From positions 54,726,081 to 54,790,080 of the forward strand of contig CM054061.1 of assembly GCA_028641055.1 (NCBI GenBank): 64,000 nt of DNA. The letters are read 5' to 3'. Both the position numbers and the translations under genes were made by a program. Origin of the DNA: Alopecurus myosuroides (taxonomy: Eukaryota; Streptophyta; Magnoliopsida; Poales; Poaceae). This document shows positions 12,895 to 24,339 of the stretch, in pieces. Within the stretch, counting starts at the first letter, position 1, and every line of letters starts with the position of its first letter. Below the pieces are notes generated by a model that was not told the DNA's origin, did not search any database, and worked only from the letters and a program-made list of their open reading frames with translations.

Positions 12895-13965
12895 GGTGTT
12901 GCACGGATAAGATTGATCATGTAATAATGTTTTGCTAGCAGCGGGGCCTTTCTCTATCTCAGTTTTATGTAGGTGTGTGTTCCGTAAATTATTGTGCGTA
13001 CTAACCAAGAGAATTTGCACAAAGCCTATTGTCCTACCTGCCCATTTCACCGGGGCCAATTTGGAACTACAGGTAATTAAGGTCTACCCTTTCGAATAGC
13101 CCGGACCAACGCATTAACACTCCATGAACACACATAATCCTCAAACTAGAACATATCCCCCTTGTTTTCCCTAGCTGTCACTTTAGGGTTCGCAGGTTCA
13201 ACATAATAGCAGGTAATACACATTGCAGATAGATACCAAACTCAAATATATGATGTAGCGATGTAAGTTCAGTACTGAAATCATGCCACTTGGGCCCTAG
13301 TAACAACCATTAAGCCTAGCAATAGTGCATCAACATAAGACATAAGAATTCTCAAGACAAACCCCTAGATCCCGCATACCGGGTAGCAATTACATGATCA
13401 ATCTCATCCAAAACCCCTCACACCTCACATGCCTACAGCAACTACTCACACATGGAGGGGGTGATGGAGCTCATGGTTGATGGAGATGATGGTGGTGATG
13501 ATGATGGTGACGAAGCCCCTCGAATTCCACCTCCGGGGGTGAAATCCCGGATCAATCTGAAACCCTTTGATGGAGATGGTGGTGATGATGATGGTGACGA
13601 AGATCGTGGTGGCGGCGGCGCTTCGTTTCGCGAACAGCCCTCCCCTTTGAAACCCGTCAGTTTCTCGTATATATGGAGGGGTACGTCGAAGACCTAGCCG
13701 GAGTGGGCCATCTGGGCCCAAAAGGGGTGACCCCACGCGGCCAAGGAATCTGGCCATGTGTGGGGCCCCCTTTTGGCCCTCGGGTGGCCCCCCGGCCCCA
13801 TCTGGTGCTCATTCCCCTTCTTTTCCATAAAAAGTTACGTGGTTTTCGTCCCCTGTGAAAAGTCCTGGGAAAATAGACGGAAAGAAGACTTTTGCTAAAA
13901 ACAGCGTCAGATTCTGCAGATTTTATTCAATTATGGGGGGACTCCGGAGAGAAATACGATGCAAA
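12895..13965 (-). mobile_element. Reverse-oriented LTR fragment
   Basis: Read on minus, this matches the body of the LTR at 1659-3043 in order: the GATTGATCATGTAAT block, a GGGCCCNAGTGNCATGATTTC block (13265-13292), a GTGTGTTCATGGAGTGTTAATGC-like block (13105-13130) and a TTAATTACC block. The 13840-13925 end (AAAGTCTTCTTTCCGTC on minus) is typical of the U3 part. No internal region is attached, so it is a truncated or solo fragment. Confidence 0.6.
13478..13604 (+). repeat. Direct repeat of a GATGGTGGTGATGATGATGG-type block
   Basis: A roughly 33-bp GATGGAGATG...GGTGACGAAG block occurs at 13478-13515 and again at 13569-13602. It is rich in GATGAT triplets and lies inside the reverse-oriented LTR fragment, so it is a local duplication in the LTR rather than a coding repeat. 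Confidence 0.6.
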
Positions 13966-14033
13966 GTTCTTGGAAAAGTAGATGCATTTTGGGTGCATCA
14001 ACGACGTAATTCCAGGAGTGCTTAGATGCGGAG

Positions 14034-14494
14034 TTGGCCGAGATCCCCGGCGGCGGCGCTGTTTCGGGGAGCAACAATGCTGGAGGCCGCCGTGTCTGCT
14101 GGAGCAAACCCGGATGCACCCTCTCCCGGTTGCTCGCCCACATCGAGCGGCAGATGAGCAGGGGTAGGAAATGCCACTCACCGGTGGTTGCTCCCGTTCC
14201 TCTTGCCGTCATCAAAACGGAGCCAGAGGAAGTGCCGCCGCGTCGCCAGACTCGGAACTAGACCCTCGTCATCAACGAACAGTGAGTTCCTCGGCCCGCC
14301 GGCGATTTCATCATCCTCTCCGATAGCGACACGGCGATGATGCCTACCCTTCCCCGTCGATATTCATCGGCGACCTAGGGCAGAGCACCAGCAGTGCCCC
14401 GAATGCCGAGCCGCCAAGCGACTCCGGTGACGACGACAGCGGCGACTACAACAAGATGTACAAGGCCCTCGACATGAATTGGCCCTTTTTTTAA
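14034..14494 (+). pseudogene. Decayed transposon-type ORF remnant with acidic tail
   Basis: The frame from 14034 reads 75 codons, including VIKTEPEEVPPRRQTRN, and meets a stop at 14259-14261. Continuing past the stop, other frames keep an acidic serine-rich character (for example around 14300-14330 and 14415-14470) and end near a CCTCGACATGAATTGG stretch. This basic-to-acidic arrangement resembles small proteins of unknown function encoded by grass TIR transposons. No catalytic domain is visible. It lies just upstream of element A, which inserted into its 3' flank. Confidence 0.35.
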
Positions 14495-14616
14495 ATCGCG
14501 TCTATTATGTAAAAATCGCATATATTTGGCCAACTTTAATGAAATTGTCTAGAATTTCGCCACATGTTTGTTGTTTACGTAGCTTTTGTGAAGTTTCGAC
14601 TTGTTCGCATGGGGTA

Positions 14617-16191
14617 TGATACGTCATAAACGTAACCTTAATTTCTGATGGTCCATGTTGTTTTCTTATTGTTTCCCACATGTTTGTTATACACTTTATG
14701 TCATTTTCATCGATTTTCCGGACTAACCTATTGACAAGATGCCACAGGATCAGTTCCATGTTTTCTGCTGTTTTTATTTTCAGAAAAGTTGTTCTAGAAA
14801 TATTCTCGGAATTGAAAAATTCGAAGCCCGGAAGTCTTCGAATTCCCGAAGGTTCCACGGAGTCCCGAAGAGACCCGGAGGGGGGCACAGGGGGGGCACA
14901 CCGTAGGGCGGCGCCCCTGGCCGCGCCATGGGGTGGTGTGGGCCCCCCGGCATCCACTGCCTTTGCCCTTTCGCATATTTATACCCCCGAGACGTAAACC
15001 CTAGATATATACCATTTCGTCCCGAAAAACACCCGAGGCCGCCGTCATCGTCATCCCGAGATCGGGAGGGTTCTGGAGCTCTCCCCGGCACCCTGCCGGG
15101 AGGGGAATTCATCACCGGAGGGGTCTACACCACCATGCCCTCCTCCGAAGTGATGCGTGAGTAGTTCATCCCTAGACTACGGGTCCATAGAAGTAGCTAG
15201 ATGGGTGTTCTCCGCACTTTGTACCTCATGTTTAGATCTTGTGAGCTGCCTCACATGATTGAGATCATCTTTATGTAATTCTACACGTTGTGTTTGCTAG
15301 GATCTGATGAATGTTGAATGCTATGTCTTCTGATTATCAATTTATCATGTTATCTTCATGCATATGTTTTTTATGATCTTGCATGTTCTCCGTTATTAGT
15401 AGATGCTCTGGCCAAGTACATGCTAGTAACTCCAAGAGGGAGTATTTATGCTCGATAGTGGGTTAATGCCTCCTTTGCATTGATGCTCGAGTGACAGAAA
15501 CGTGACAGATGGAGGATGTGTTGTTGCCATTAGGGAGAAAACAATGGTGTTTACCTAGTTTACATTGTTTACATTACACACTTTGCTTACTGCGATAATC
15601 TGTTGCTTGCAACTTAATACCCAACGTTTGTTCGGATGATATTCGGAGGTTGGATTATTAGTCATAGATGCAGTTGGATGACGGACTATGTATTTTGTTG
15701 TAATGCCCGCATAAATCACATAGTAATCTTTGTGTCTTGCATATGCACTACGGTGCAGCCTTCATTTCTGTCAATTGCACATTTGTAATTTGTTCACCAC
15801 ACATGTTATTTATCTTTCACGAAGAGACAACACTAGTGAACTATGGACCCCGATTCTTTTTCCTCATACTGATAAAACACCTATCGCTTTCATACTATTT
15901 TCCTACTGTTTTCCACACCATACGTTTAACCTCTTCGTGTTCAGCAAAACCGGTGAGATTGACAACCTCACTGCTTCATTGGGGCAAAGTGACTTGATTG
16001 TGTTGTGTAGGTTCCACGTTGCTTCTGAGCTGGTAGTGCGCCATGCCATCTGAGCTGCTTCAACCTTCTGAAGTTACTCCTTCCTCCTACTGGTCGATTA
16101 AACCTTGGTTTCTTACTGAGGGAAAACTGCTACTGTGCTCATCATACCTTGCTCTTGGGGTCTCCCAACGAGTGCAAGACATGCACCATCA
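14617..16191 (+). repeat. 5' LTR of element A
   Basis: It runs from TGATACGTCATAAACG to ATGCACCATCA, ten bases before the PBS. It matches 19697-21240 over its full length with scattered substitutions and small indels, such as an extra roughly 16-bp stretch near 14820 and a shorter TTTACATTGTTTACATT stretch near 15560. The ORF-like frames inside (14680-14997, 15730-16053) recur in the 3' LTR as LTR sequence and are not genes. Confidence 0.88.
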
Positions 16192-16200
16192 AGCTATTTT

Positions 16201-16220
16201 TCTAGCGCCATTGCCGGGGA
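16201..16220 (+). other. Primer binding site of element A (degenerate)
   Basis: TCTAGCGCCATTGCCGGGGA follows the 5' LTR end. It differs at two positions from the TGGCGCCGTTGCCGGGGA site retained by element B at the same place. This primer-site type is commonly attributed to tRNA-Asp in plant Ty3 elements. The substitutions would weaken priming, suggesting age. Confidence 0.75.
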
Positions 16221-16463
16221 GGAAGAGAATTTCTGCAAGGGGAGTCTCTCACTTCCAATCTCTTTACATTGTTTTTGTTTTTCTTAGTTTATTTTATTTT
16301 GTCTTGTTTGCTTCTCTTTATCAAAAACAGAAAAAAATAGTTCTTATTCTAGTTGTTACTTTTGTTACTTTGTTCTTTTTTTCATCTTTTCCCCCCTAAG
16401 TTTACCCTGAAAGATTTGCCGGTAGGAAGTGGTTCTATACTTGGAAAGGATACCATTAAATAA

Positions 16464-17003
16464 TTACTTGATCATGTTAGTAAGCATGAAAATTTTGAGG
16501 AAAAATTCATAGTAGAACTTGCTCCAAATTATGAGACTGCTGCAACTTCTTTAGTTCACATGTTAGAAGCTAGGTTTGTTAACCTTCATCCCATATTACA
16601 GCATATGTTCCTCAACTTGAATAACATTGAAGACATTGAGAAAAGGAACTTTATCTTAGAAACCATGCTTAAAGAATTTGGAGATGTTGCTATAGAAGCT
16701 AGAAAAGTCTTTGATCGTTTCAATATGCTTGGCTCATGTGTACATATTGTTGGTGATCTAGAAAAAACTGAATCTAATAATGAAAAGGAGGATAAAATAC
16801 CAACCCCCTTTAAATTGGTAGCACTTCATGAAGCCCAAGAGAAGAATTTTGATTGGATTGTTCCTGAGAATTTATTTGATGAGAATAGTAAGCCTAAAAG
16901 TTCTAAGAGAGGAACCTCTGAAAATCATTTAGATAAAATACAATGTATTATTAAGGAATTGCCGAATCTTGATTTGAATGCTTCTCCATTTGAAAATACT
17001 TGA
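16464..17003 (+). CDS. ORF of unknown function in element A
   Basis: An open frame of 179 codons follows a TAA at 16461-16463; the first ATG in it is at 16560 (147 residues). Readable frame also continues upstream of the TAA (about 16395-16460, including LPVGSGSILG), so the original protein was probably longer and is now interrupted. The sequence is acidic and helical-looking, with a KTESNNEKEDK charged stretch and the C-terminus NLDLNASPFENT. It has no zinc knuckle, protease or RT motif. The same C-terminal segment borders the region after the protease in element B, so this ORF occupies the position downstream of gag-protease. I do not recognise the family. It may be a structural or host-derived protein of a non-autonomous retrotransposon. 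Confidence 0.5.
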   Translation, partial: LLDHVSKHENFEEKFIVELAPNYETAATSLVHMLEARFVNLHPILQHMFLNLNNIEDIEKRNFILETMLKEFGDVAIEARKVFDRFNMLGSCVHIVGDLEKTESNNEKEDKIPTPFKLVALHEAQEKNFDWIVPENLFDENSKPKSSKRGTSENHLDKIQCIIKELPNLDLNASPFENT

Positions 17004-19696
17004 TTCCACTTTTCTGAGCCTAGCTAAAAGGCGTTAAAGAAAAACACTTCTTGGGAGATAACCCATGGTTTTATTTTTGCTTTGTTTTTCCCTATTTTCT
17101 TTGAATCAAGGGGTTGTATACTTCTGTAGCAACTCCTTTGTATCTTTATTTTCATCTTTTAGTAGTGACAAGTGAGGTTTCTAACGAGAGTTGGAGTTGT
17201 TTTCGGATTTCTGCGCAGGAAACAAATTTCTGCTGTCCACCGTAAAAAATCGTATAAATCATAGAAAAACAGAATTACCTGAAATTTCTCGTGCTAATTC
17301 CCCAGCTAATTATGCAACTTTTTTGTTCTTTAAGTTTTTCAATCTGAGAAATGTAAGTGCCTTGAAAAAATTCGTCTTTACAGACTGTTCTGGTTTTGAC
17401 TGATTCTGCTATTTTTCTTGCATTTGCTCTTTTGCGATGTCAAGTGGATTTATTTGCTTCACGAAACATTAGTGGTTGTAGCTAATGTTTAAAAGTATAA
17501 ATAGCACTTGTGCCTTATAGAACCTATGGATTTTTAATTGTTGCACTAACCCTCTAATGTGAATTACTGTTTGAGTGTGGTGTGAAGGTAGTTTTCAAGG
17601 GTCAAGAGAAGAGGGTGATATATGTGATCAAGAAGAGTGCAAGGTCAAAGCTTGGGGATGCCCCCGTGGTTCATCCAAGCATATTTTAAGAAGACTCAAG
17701 CATCTAAGCTTGGGGATGCCCAAGGCATCCCCTTCTTCATCAACTATCTATCAGGTCACTTCTAGTGAAACTATATTTTTATTCGGTCACATCATATGAA
17801 TTTTAATTAGAGCGTCTGTTTGTTTTTTTTTCCTTGCTGCAATAATATAGTTGGACCCTAGAATTCTTTATTTGGGAGAGAGACACGCTCCGCTTTTTCG
17901 TCTGAATACTTGCTATGCTAGTATTGTTAGTTTTTCTTCTAGTTGCTCCAAAAATTCCTGTTTAGCTCTTGTTTTCATTGCATCTCTTGTTCGGAGCTGT
18001 TAGTTTTAGTAGTGTTATGTGAGTACTCTCATGTTTTCTTTCTGTAGAATTTAGAGAGTTTTGTTAAAGCATGTTTTTTTTGGTTTTTTTTTTTGGGAAA
18101 AGAAACTGCTGCTTGTAGTAGAATTTTTAACGGTGCAAGTAGAAGCTTGTATAGACTGTGGCTAGACTTTTTCATATCTTGCTAGATGTTATTTTAGTTC
18201 TAAAGCCTTGTGGTTATTTAGTACCATGATTAGCCTCGAATAGCTGAGAGTGTTTAATGTGCCATTGAAAGAATCATGAGTTGTTCTTGTCATATTGAAG
18301 CATAAATTTGTGCTGTTCTCCTTTCAATGTTTTATTTGGTTGACTTGGCGCATGCTCACACCATGTTTATGATTATGAACCAGTCACTAATAGCATCCAT
18401 GATCATTTAGTTTTTGAACTTGTGGTACCACTTATGCTTTGATTAATGATGTTTATGTCGCTATGCATGATTATGGCTCTTATGCTCTCTTGATTTGTCG
18501 CTCCCAGTCTTTTGCTAGCCTCCATATGTACTGAGTATGAGCTCTACTCTTGCATCCAACTCCCAAAAACCAAAGTTTTCCATTATGTCCACCATACCTA
18601 CCTACATGTGGTATTTAAGAGCCACTTCAAAGTAAATTGCTCATGTGTTACCTTTAAAACTTTCAAAATTACTCATGTTTTGTGCTCCTGTTTTAGCTCA
18701 TGAGGACGTAAATAGAGAATCTTTATCTCACTTGTTGATTGGACTTTCACACCCTGTACTAGTAGCTTCATACGCTTATCCAATGATAGAAGAGCTGGCA
18801 GCGGGGTGCCCAGCTCCAAATTAATAACACAAATTCTCTTTACTATTTGTGCCCCTGATTTATCAGTCAAAGCATAATTGTGTAAACAAAAGAGAAAGAG
18901 GGATGACCTTCTACCCAGATGCGTCCTTCTATGGGGGCCGCTCTTGTGAAGTCTAGTTGGCTTGTGACGTACTGTATTTTCTATTTACCATTCGTTAACA
19001 TAAGCATACACCTCTCTTAAAATATAGACACTCCTCAACGGTATATGATTGTTGGCAGGCACCCGAGCATTCGGTTAGCCATGGTTTGTGTAAGATGGTT
19101 GGGGAGAGTGTCAAGCTTTTTACACCTCTGTTTAATAAAATAAAAGCTCTAGCATATGAGTTGATCCCTGCTTCCCTCTGCGAAGAGCCTTTATTTTACT
19201 TTTATGTTGAGTCTCCATCTTCTAACTTTATGCACACTTGAGAGAGCATAGTTGCCATTCTGAGTTTTATATGAATTTGTCCCAGAAACATTATTAATTA
19301 ATTCATGATGTGTTATTGCTTGTTCTCTAATTATTTGTTCTAGTCTTCCTCATGAACTTTGAAGGTGTCCTGGCATTTATGTTTTGCCCCACTCTTAAGG
19401 ACTAGCGAAATATCACTTTGACATGTTTTCTCTATACTTGAAACAAACGCATATCTTTCGTTGAATTGTTATTCATGATCTTTTATTTGTGTTACTTCTC
19501 ATGATGCAAGGTGATTGCTATGCTTTATTATTAAAATTCTATTTATCATGCTTGTGTTTAAGTTCTATGATCTCAGCTTACTTATGCTTTTACATTATTG
19601 ATGAGCAAGTTTATGTTGGTAGCATGTCATCTCAGAAATTATGTGTTTTTATCGTTTACCTACTCGAGGACGAGTAGGAACTAAGCTTCGGGATGT
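17004..19696 (+). other. Noncoding 3' internal region of element A
   Basis: Long AT-rich, T-rich stretch without credible ORFs. The 17560-17790 part contains two copies of the phrase AGCTTGGGGATGCCC (from about 17649 and 17703). It matches the reverse complement of 53935-54180 in element B, and 18330-19690 matches 1-1658. It ends in AGCTTCGGGATGT, a decayed polypurine tract, before the 3' LTR. Confidence 0.75.
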
Positions 19697-21240
19697 TGAT
19701 ACGTCATAAATGTATCCTTAATTTCTGATGTTCCATGTTGTTTTCTTATTGTTTCCCACATGTTTGCTATACACTTTATGTCATTTTTATCGATTCTTCG
19801 GACTAACCTATTGACAAGATGTCATAGAGCCAGTTCCCTGTTTTCTGCTGTTTTTAGTTTCAGAAAAGTTATTCTGGAAATATTCTCGGAATTGGAAAAT
19901 TCCCGAAGGTTCCATGGAGTCCCGAAGAGACCCGGAGGGGGGCACGGGGGCCCACCCCATAGGGCGGCGCGCCCCCTGGCTGCGCCATGGGGTGGTGTGG
20001 GGCCCCCGGCCTCCACCGCCTTTGCACTTTCGCATATTTATAGCCCCCGAGACATAAATCCTAGATATATACCACTTCGTCCCGAAAAAACCAGAGGTCG
20101 TCGTCATCGTCATCCCGAGATTGGGAGGGTTCTGGAGCTCTCCCCGGCACCCTGCCGGGAGAGAATTCATCACCGGAGGGGTCTACACCACCATGCCCTC
20201 CTCCGAAGTGACACGTGAGTAGTTCAACCCTGGACTACGGGTCTATATCAGTAGCTAGATGGCTGTTCTCTCCACTTTGTACCTCATGTTTAGATCTCGT
20301 GAGCTGCCTCACATGATTGAGATCATCTTTATGTAATGATACATGTTGTGTTTGCTGGGATCTGATGAATGTTGAATGTTATGTCTTCTGATTATTATCT
20401 ATCATGTTATCTTCATGCATATGTTATTTATGATCTTGCATGCTCTCCGTTATTATGAGATGCTCTGACCAAGTAGATGCTAGTAACTCCAAGAGGGAGT
20501 ATTTATGCTCGATAGTGGGTTCATGCCTCCTTTGCATCTGTGCTCGAGTGACAGAAACGTGACGGATGGAGGATGTGTTGTTGCTATTAGGGAGAAAACA
20601 ACGGTGTTTACCTAGTTTACATTACACACTTTGCTTACTGCGATAATATGTTGCTTGCAACTTAATACCCAACGTTTATTCAGATAATATTTGGAGGGTG
20701 GAGTATTAGTCATAGATGCAGTTGGATGACGGTCTATGTATTTTGTTGTAATGCCCGCATGAATCACATAGTAATCTTTATGCCTTGCATATGCACTACG
20801 GTGCAGCCTTCATTTCTGTCAGTTGCCCAACTGTAATTTGTTCACCACACATTTTATTTATCTTTCACGGAGAGACACCACTAGTGAACTGTGGACCCCA
20901 GTCCTTTTTTCCTTATACCGATAAAACACCTACTACTTTCACACTGCTTTCATACTGTTTTCCACACCATACGTTTAACCTCTTTGTGTTCAGCAAAACC
21001 GGTGAGATTAACAACCTCACTGCTTCATTGGGGCAAAGTGACGTGATTGTGTTGTGTAGGTTCCACGTTACTTCCGAACCGGTAGTGCGTCCTGCCATCT
21101 CGTATGCTTCAACCTTCTGAAGTTACTCCTTCCTCCTACTGGTCGATTAAAACTTGGTTTTTTACTGAGGGAAAACTGCTGCTGTGCTCATCATACCTTC
21201 CTCTTGGGGCCTCCCAACGAGTGCAAGACCTACACCATGA
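19697..21240 (+). repeat. 3' LTR of element A
   Basis: It starts TGATACGTCATAAATG and ends CCTACACCATGA, where the 5' LTR has CATCA. It is colinear with 14617-16191. Substitutions and small indels are scattered throughout, so the insertion is not recent. Confidence 0.88.
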
Positions 21241-21245
21241 GAGTA

Positions 21246-21530
21246 CGGTTGGGAGTTGTCGACCCTCGAGGAGAAAATAGTGCCGGTTAGCCCCAGGAGG
21301 CGCTATTTTGCTCCGAAAAACGTCCTTGGGGGGCGACTAGCCGAAGATGCTCTAAGCACCACACTCGCTGTTGCTTCGACGCTGGAGAGAAGCCAAAACC
21401 CAAAGTGAAGCGAGGATCGGCCTCGCCAAATGTAAGAAGAACAATGAGGTGCACCATCGAGCCTGCAATACTTTGCCTACCAACAACGCCTGAAGCCGCC
21501 GCCATCCCACTAAAAAGCGTGGTAGCTAAG
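21246..21530 (+). mobile_element. GC-rich transposon-like sequence, left part
   Basis: It begins with the presumed far end of the TIR transposon into which element A inserted (to about 21357, ending GAAGATGCTCTAAG). It continues as GC-rich sequence without a recognised ORF and is cut at 21540 by a small retroposed insertion. Confidence 0.35.
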
Positions 21531-21540
21531 TGCGCTAACC

Positions 21541-21827
21541 TTTTTTTTTACAACGGGAAGAGTATGAAGACCTATTTACGCGGGTTTGTGCATGACTGGA
21601 AAATGTGGCAATGGATATTTTTATCCCACATGGATGACCGCTTGATCTTAGAATTGGTCCTCCTTAGACGACGACATGTCACACATTATGATTGTATTCA
21701 GTCTGTTGCTACTTTGGTGTTTTCTTTCTTTTTTTCCGTCAACTGTTGTGTGCATCTTTGCTATGCAGAGGCCGGGTGTAATGCTTAAACTATCTTAAGT
21801 AATAAAAACCCTTTATCTAAAAAAATA
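21541..21827 (+). mobile_element. Short retroposed LINE tail with 10-bp target duplication
   Basis: The sequence TGCGCTAACC flanks it exactly at 21531-21540 and 21828-21837. The insert ends in a LINE-like 3' tail: GCAGAGGCCGGGTG, then TAATAAAAACC, then an A-rich end. A similar GATGCAGAGGCTGGG phrase precedes the poly(A) of the plus-strand LINE at 46090. The left end starts with nine T residues, which could be an inverted tail or target sequence. It carries no coding capacity. Confidence 0.65.
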
Positions 21828-21837
21828 TGCGCTAACC

Positions 21838-22725
21838 CGAGTCACGCCTCCAAGAAGGTAACAATTTCAAGGACGTTGTCGTCATTTGATCGAGCAAATC
21901 TAGGTTTTCACCTGAAGGGCGAGACCCAAGGGTTGCAGGGATCAGGTCTCCACGACGATGCCATCAAGATGGAAACAGCGCCCAAAGGCACCGCCGCCGC
22001 CGGCACCGACAAGATCGAGCAATACTTCGGTCTAGACCTTTCCACACCGTCTGCCAAACAATTCGTCGCGTGCTAGCCAGTGAAGCCTCCAAGAGCTAGC
22101 AACCTCACCCGAAGCATAACCTGATCCGCACCACCGCCCACACGGTCACTAGCACCACAACAACACCACCGGACCCCGGAGCCGCCGCCCCAGCTTCCGA
22201 ACGCCTCCGGCCACCACTCTAAATTCGAGCGCCATAGCCTCCACACGCCGTCCGCGATGCTATGCCAACCATAGGGCCAGAGGACCCGGAGCCTCCACTC
22301 TAGCCCCCATGGTCACGGCGGATACACGCAACCACGTGCGCGCGCACCCACTCAAAGAGCGGAGCTCAGAGCAGGCCTGCATGGCCCAGATCTGGCCGCG
22401 GGCAGGCATACCGACGAGCCTCCGCACTGGCCGCACGGCACCATACACGCCACACACTCCGTCGCTGCCAACGAGGGCACCACGCTGCTGGTCTCGCCTC
22501 CTGCACTGTGCCTCCACACACCACGTGCCTCTACACAGAACAGATTGGATGAGTACACCACCCCCCCCCCCCCAAAGCCGGTGCCGTCTGCCGATGAGGA
22601 CTTTTTCCCACCAGCGACGATTAGGGAAAGATGTGGATGTGTGTGTGGGGGGGGGGGGCTTGGGTGGCGGCTACGGTTTCTCCACCCGAGTCGCCCCTGA
22701 GAGTTATGCAGGGCACACCTTCTAG
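21838..22725 (+). mobile_element. GC-rich transposon-like sequence, right part
   Basis: Codon-like GC-rich sequence continues after the small insertion, with frames at 21876-22076 and 22309-22725 that show no protein family. It contains a 13-C run (22561-22573) and a 12-G run (22647-22658), which would be assembly-sensitive. I treat it as transposon-derived or decayed sequence. Confidence 0.35.
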
Positions 22726-23179
22726 AAAATTACAGGGATTATATCTTACCGTTACCATGTAACATAATTGCTGAGATGAAGGAGAGAGAAACTAACGAAA
22801 AATGCTCTCATCGCAATATGTCCCACAAATTTAGGGATATTGGGTTACTAAAGATAAGACTAAATAATAACCCATTGTAAATCATATTTTGTTGGCATGT
22901 CTACTTCACACGACGGGTCTAACATATGGCCGTCTTATAAATCAATCATTGTACATGTACTAAGAACACAAACAGAAAAAAAAATAGGGCATTTCACTTA
23001 CAGCCTTGTATTGTCTATTAGTTACTCCAGTTTTTTTATATGCATGTAAATTGTTTGGTTTGGCGCTTGCATAATTTCTTTCTACAATATATTAACTTTT
23101 TTTGTGTGCATGTGTTCGCTCTCGAGGTAACCATGATATTTTAATTTCTTGAATGGTGTATATTTTTATTTAAGTTGAA
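22726..23179. other. AT-rich flank of the RTFL array
   Basis: No ORF, no recognisable repeat end. It is the left flank of the first RTFL unit; homology with units 2 and 3 is not evident before about 23180. Confidence 0.4.
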
Positions 23180-23837
23180 ACTCCACACATGATCCATATA
23201 TAAATGCAAGCTTTATTTTTTATGTGCTTAGAATATGCTTGATTTAATATGTATACAAGCTTGTCTTAAAAAGTGTGTACAGTTACATGTCTTCATAGTT
23301 TCGATAGGTAGAAAAATAGTTTTGTCATATTAATTTTTTATATGAACATGTCATGGAAGTGCACCGTTACTAGTCTGGATAAAAGCTTAGGCTACATATT
23401 TTAGTCATCAATATACAATCAATTAATCTGCTTATAAAAATTGCTCCTTTGTTTAGGTTATCTCCATGGAAAGGCCCCAACGTACTATGTTTGAGCTAAT
23501 CAAACGAGTATTAGTACTAATATTTTTCTCTGCCGCTTTTAGATTAAAAAACCAAAAGACACCACCTTTGAACTTTTGAAGGAACATCACCATCATGGCA
23601 TCACGCATTATCCCTCAACAAGACCGCTAGACGACGATATAAACGGAGCATATATTACGTTTCAAGATCCGACCAGGCATGCTGTTCCTCAAGGAAAGGC
23701 GTCACTCCAGTCCATCTTGACAGAATTATTCTGATGAATCATGCCAAAAACGAACAAGACAGGTGAGAATATCATGAAATGGAAGAAGCCAAGCTACTGG
23801 AATTAGGCATCATCCTCATGGACGGTGACTCAGGAGT

Positions 23838-24072
23838 GGCCTTTTTTGGTTGTCCAGAAGGCGATTGTCCCCTGGAGTGTCATCGGAATCTGTTGCAACT
23901 TGAGAGAGTGGCTACTGCATGTGGCTGTAGAGCTGGCGGCAGCTCCACACTTCCTACAAGGGCCAAGGGGCATTTGCCCCCATCTTTTTATAAGCAAAAG
24001 TACGCAAAGATTCGATGATCATGTGAGGGAGTCGTCACTCTCACCCATTTGGAAATCCCCTTCCTATATAAG
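23838..24072 (+). promoter_or_regulatory. Promoter of RTFL copy 1: conserved box and TATA box
   Basis: A 38-bp box beginning GGCCTTTTTTGGTTGTCC (23838-23875) is preserved in all four units, 348-401 bp before each ATG. TATATAAG is at 24065-24072, 134 bp before the ATG. The presumed leader contains a CAGATCCATCCAGTAGCAGC block shared with copies 2 and 3 and has no ATG before the ORF start. Confidence 0.65.
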
Positions 24073-24198
24073 CATGCAAGCGCTTCACACTTGGCCGCAA
24101 CCACAGCAGAGACAGATCCATCCAGTAGCAGCAAACAGACTTCCTGCTCTCCAACAAGCTCAAGCGCCCATCTCCATTCAGGAGCTAGCTAGCTCAGG

Positions 24199-24339
24199 AT
24201 GGACAAGATGAAGATCAGCCTCAGGAAGAACAAGGTGTCGTCAGGAGGAGGAGGGCTCAGCAGGATGATGAGGGAGCACAAGGCCAGGCTCTACATCATC
24301 CGGCGATGCGTCGTCATGCTCCTCTGCTGTCATGACTGA
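24199..24339 (+). CDS. RTFL/DVL small peptide, copy 1 (46 aa)
   Basis: The ORF has a variable basic, glycine-rich N-terminus ([19 protein letters not shown], residues 1-19). A C-terminal RTF domain follows (residues 20-46) with the hallmarks [18 protein letters not shown] and a hydrophobic VVMLLCCHD end. In the plant ROTUNDIFOLIA-like/DEVIL family this domain is the functional part. Overexpression of Arabidopsis members shortens organs by reducing polar cell proliferation, and the peptides associate with the plasma membrane. Their endogenous role is not settled. The ATG context has A at -3 and G at +4. No intron is needed. Whether the gene is expressed is unknown; the box, TATA and intact ORF make it a plausible gene. 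Confidence 0.9.
   Translation: MDKMKISLRKNKVSSGGGGLSRMMREHKARLYIIRRCVVMLLCCHD

Larger units (their letters stand above)
14617..21240 (+). mobile_element. Complete non-autonomous LTR retrotransposon (element A)
   Basis: Two TGATACGTCATAAA-starting LTRs (1575 and 1544 bp) enclose a 3.5-kb internal region. The flanking pentamers are GGGTA (14612-14616) and GAGTA (21241-21245), a target duplication with one mismatch. A PBS follows the 5' LTR. The only ORF is a 180-codon frame of unknown function; gag, protease, RT and integrase are all absent. The LTR and the 3' internal region match element B (52349-58427), so A must depend on proteins from elsewhere. Confidence 0.85.

Noticed and set aside
22309..22725. 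138-codon proline-rich frame
   Set aside because: It crosses a 13-C run and a 12-G run and has no domain; GC-rich composition explains it.
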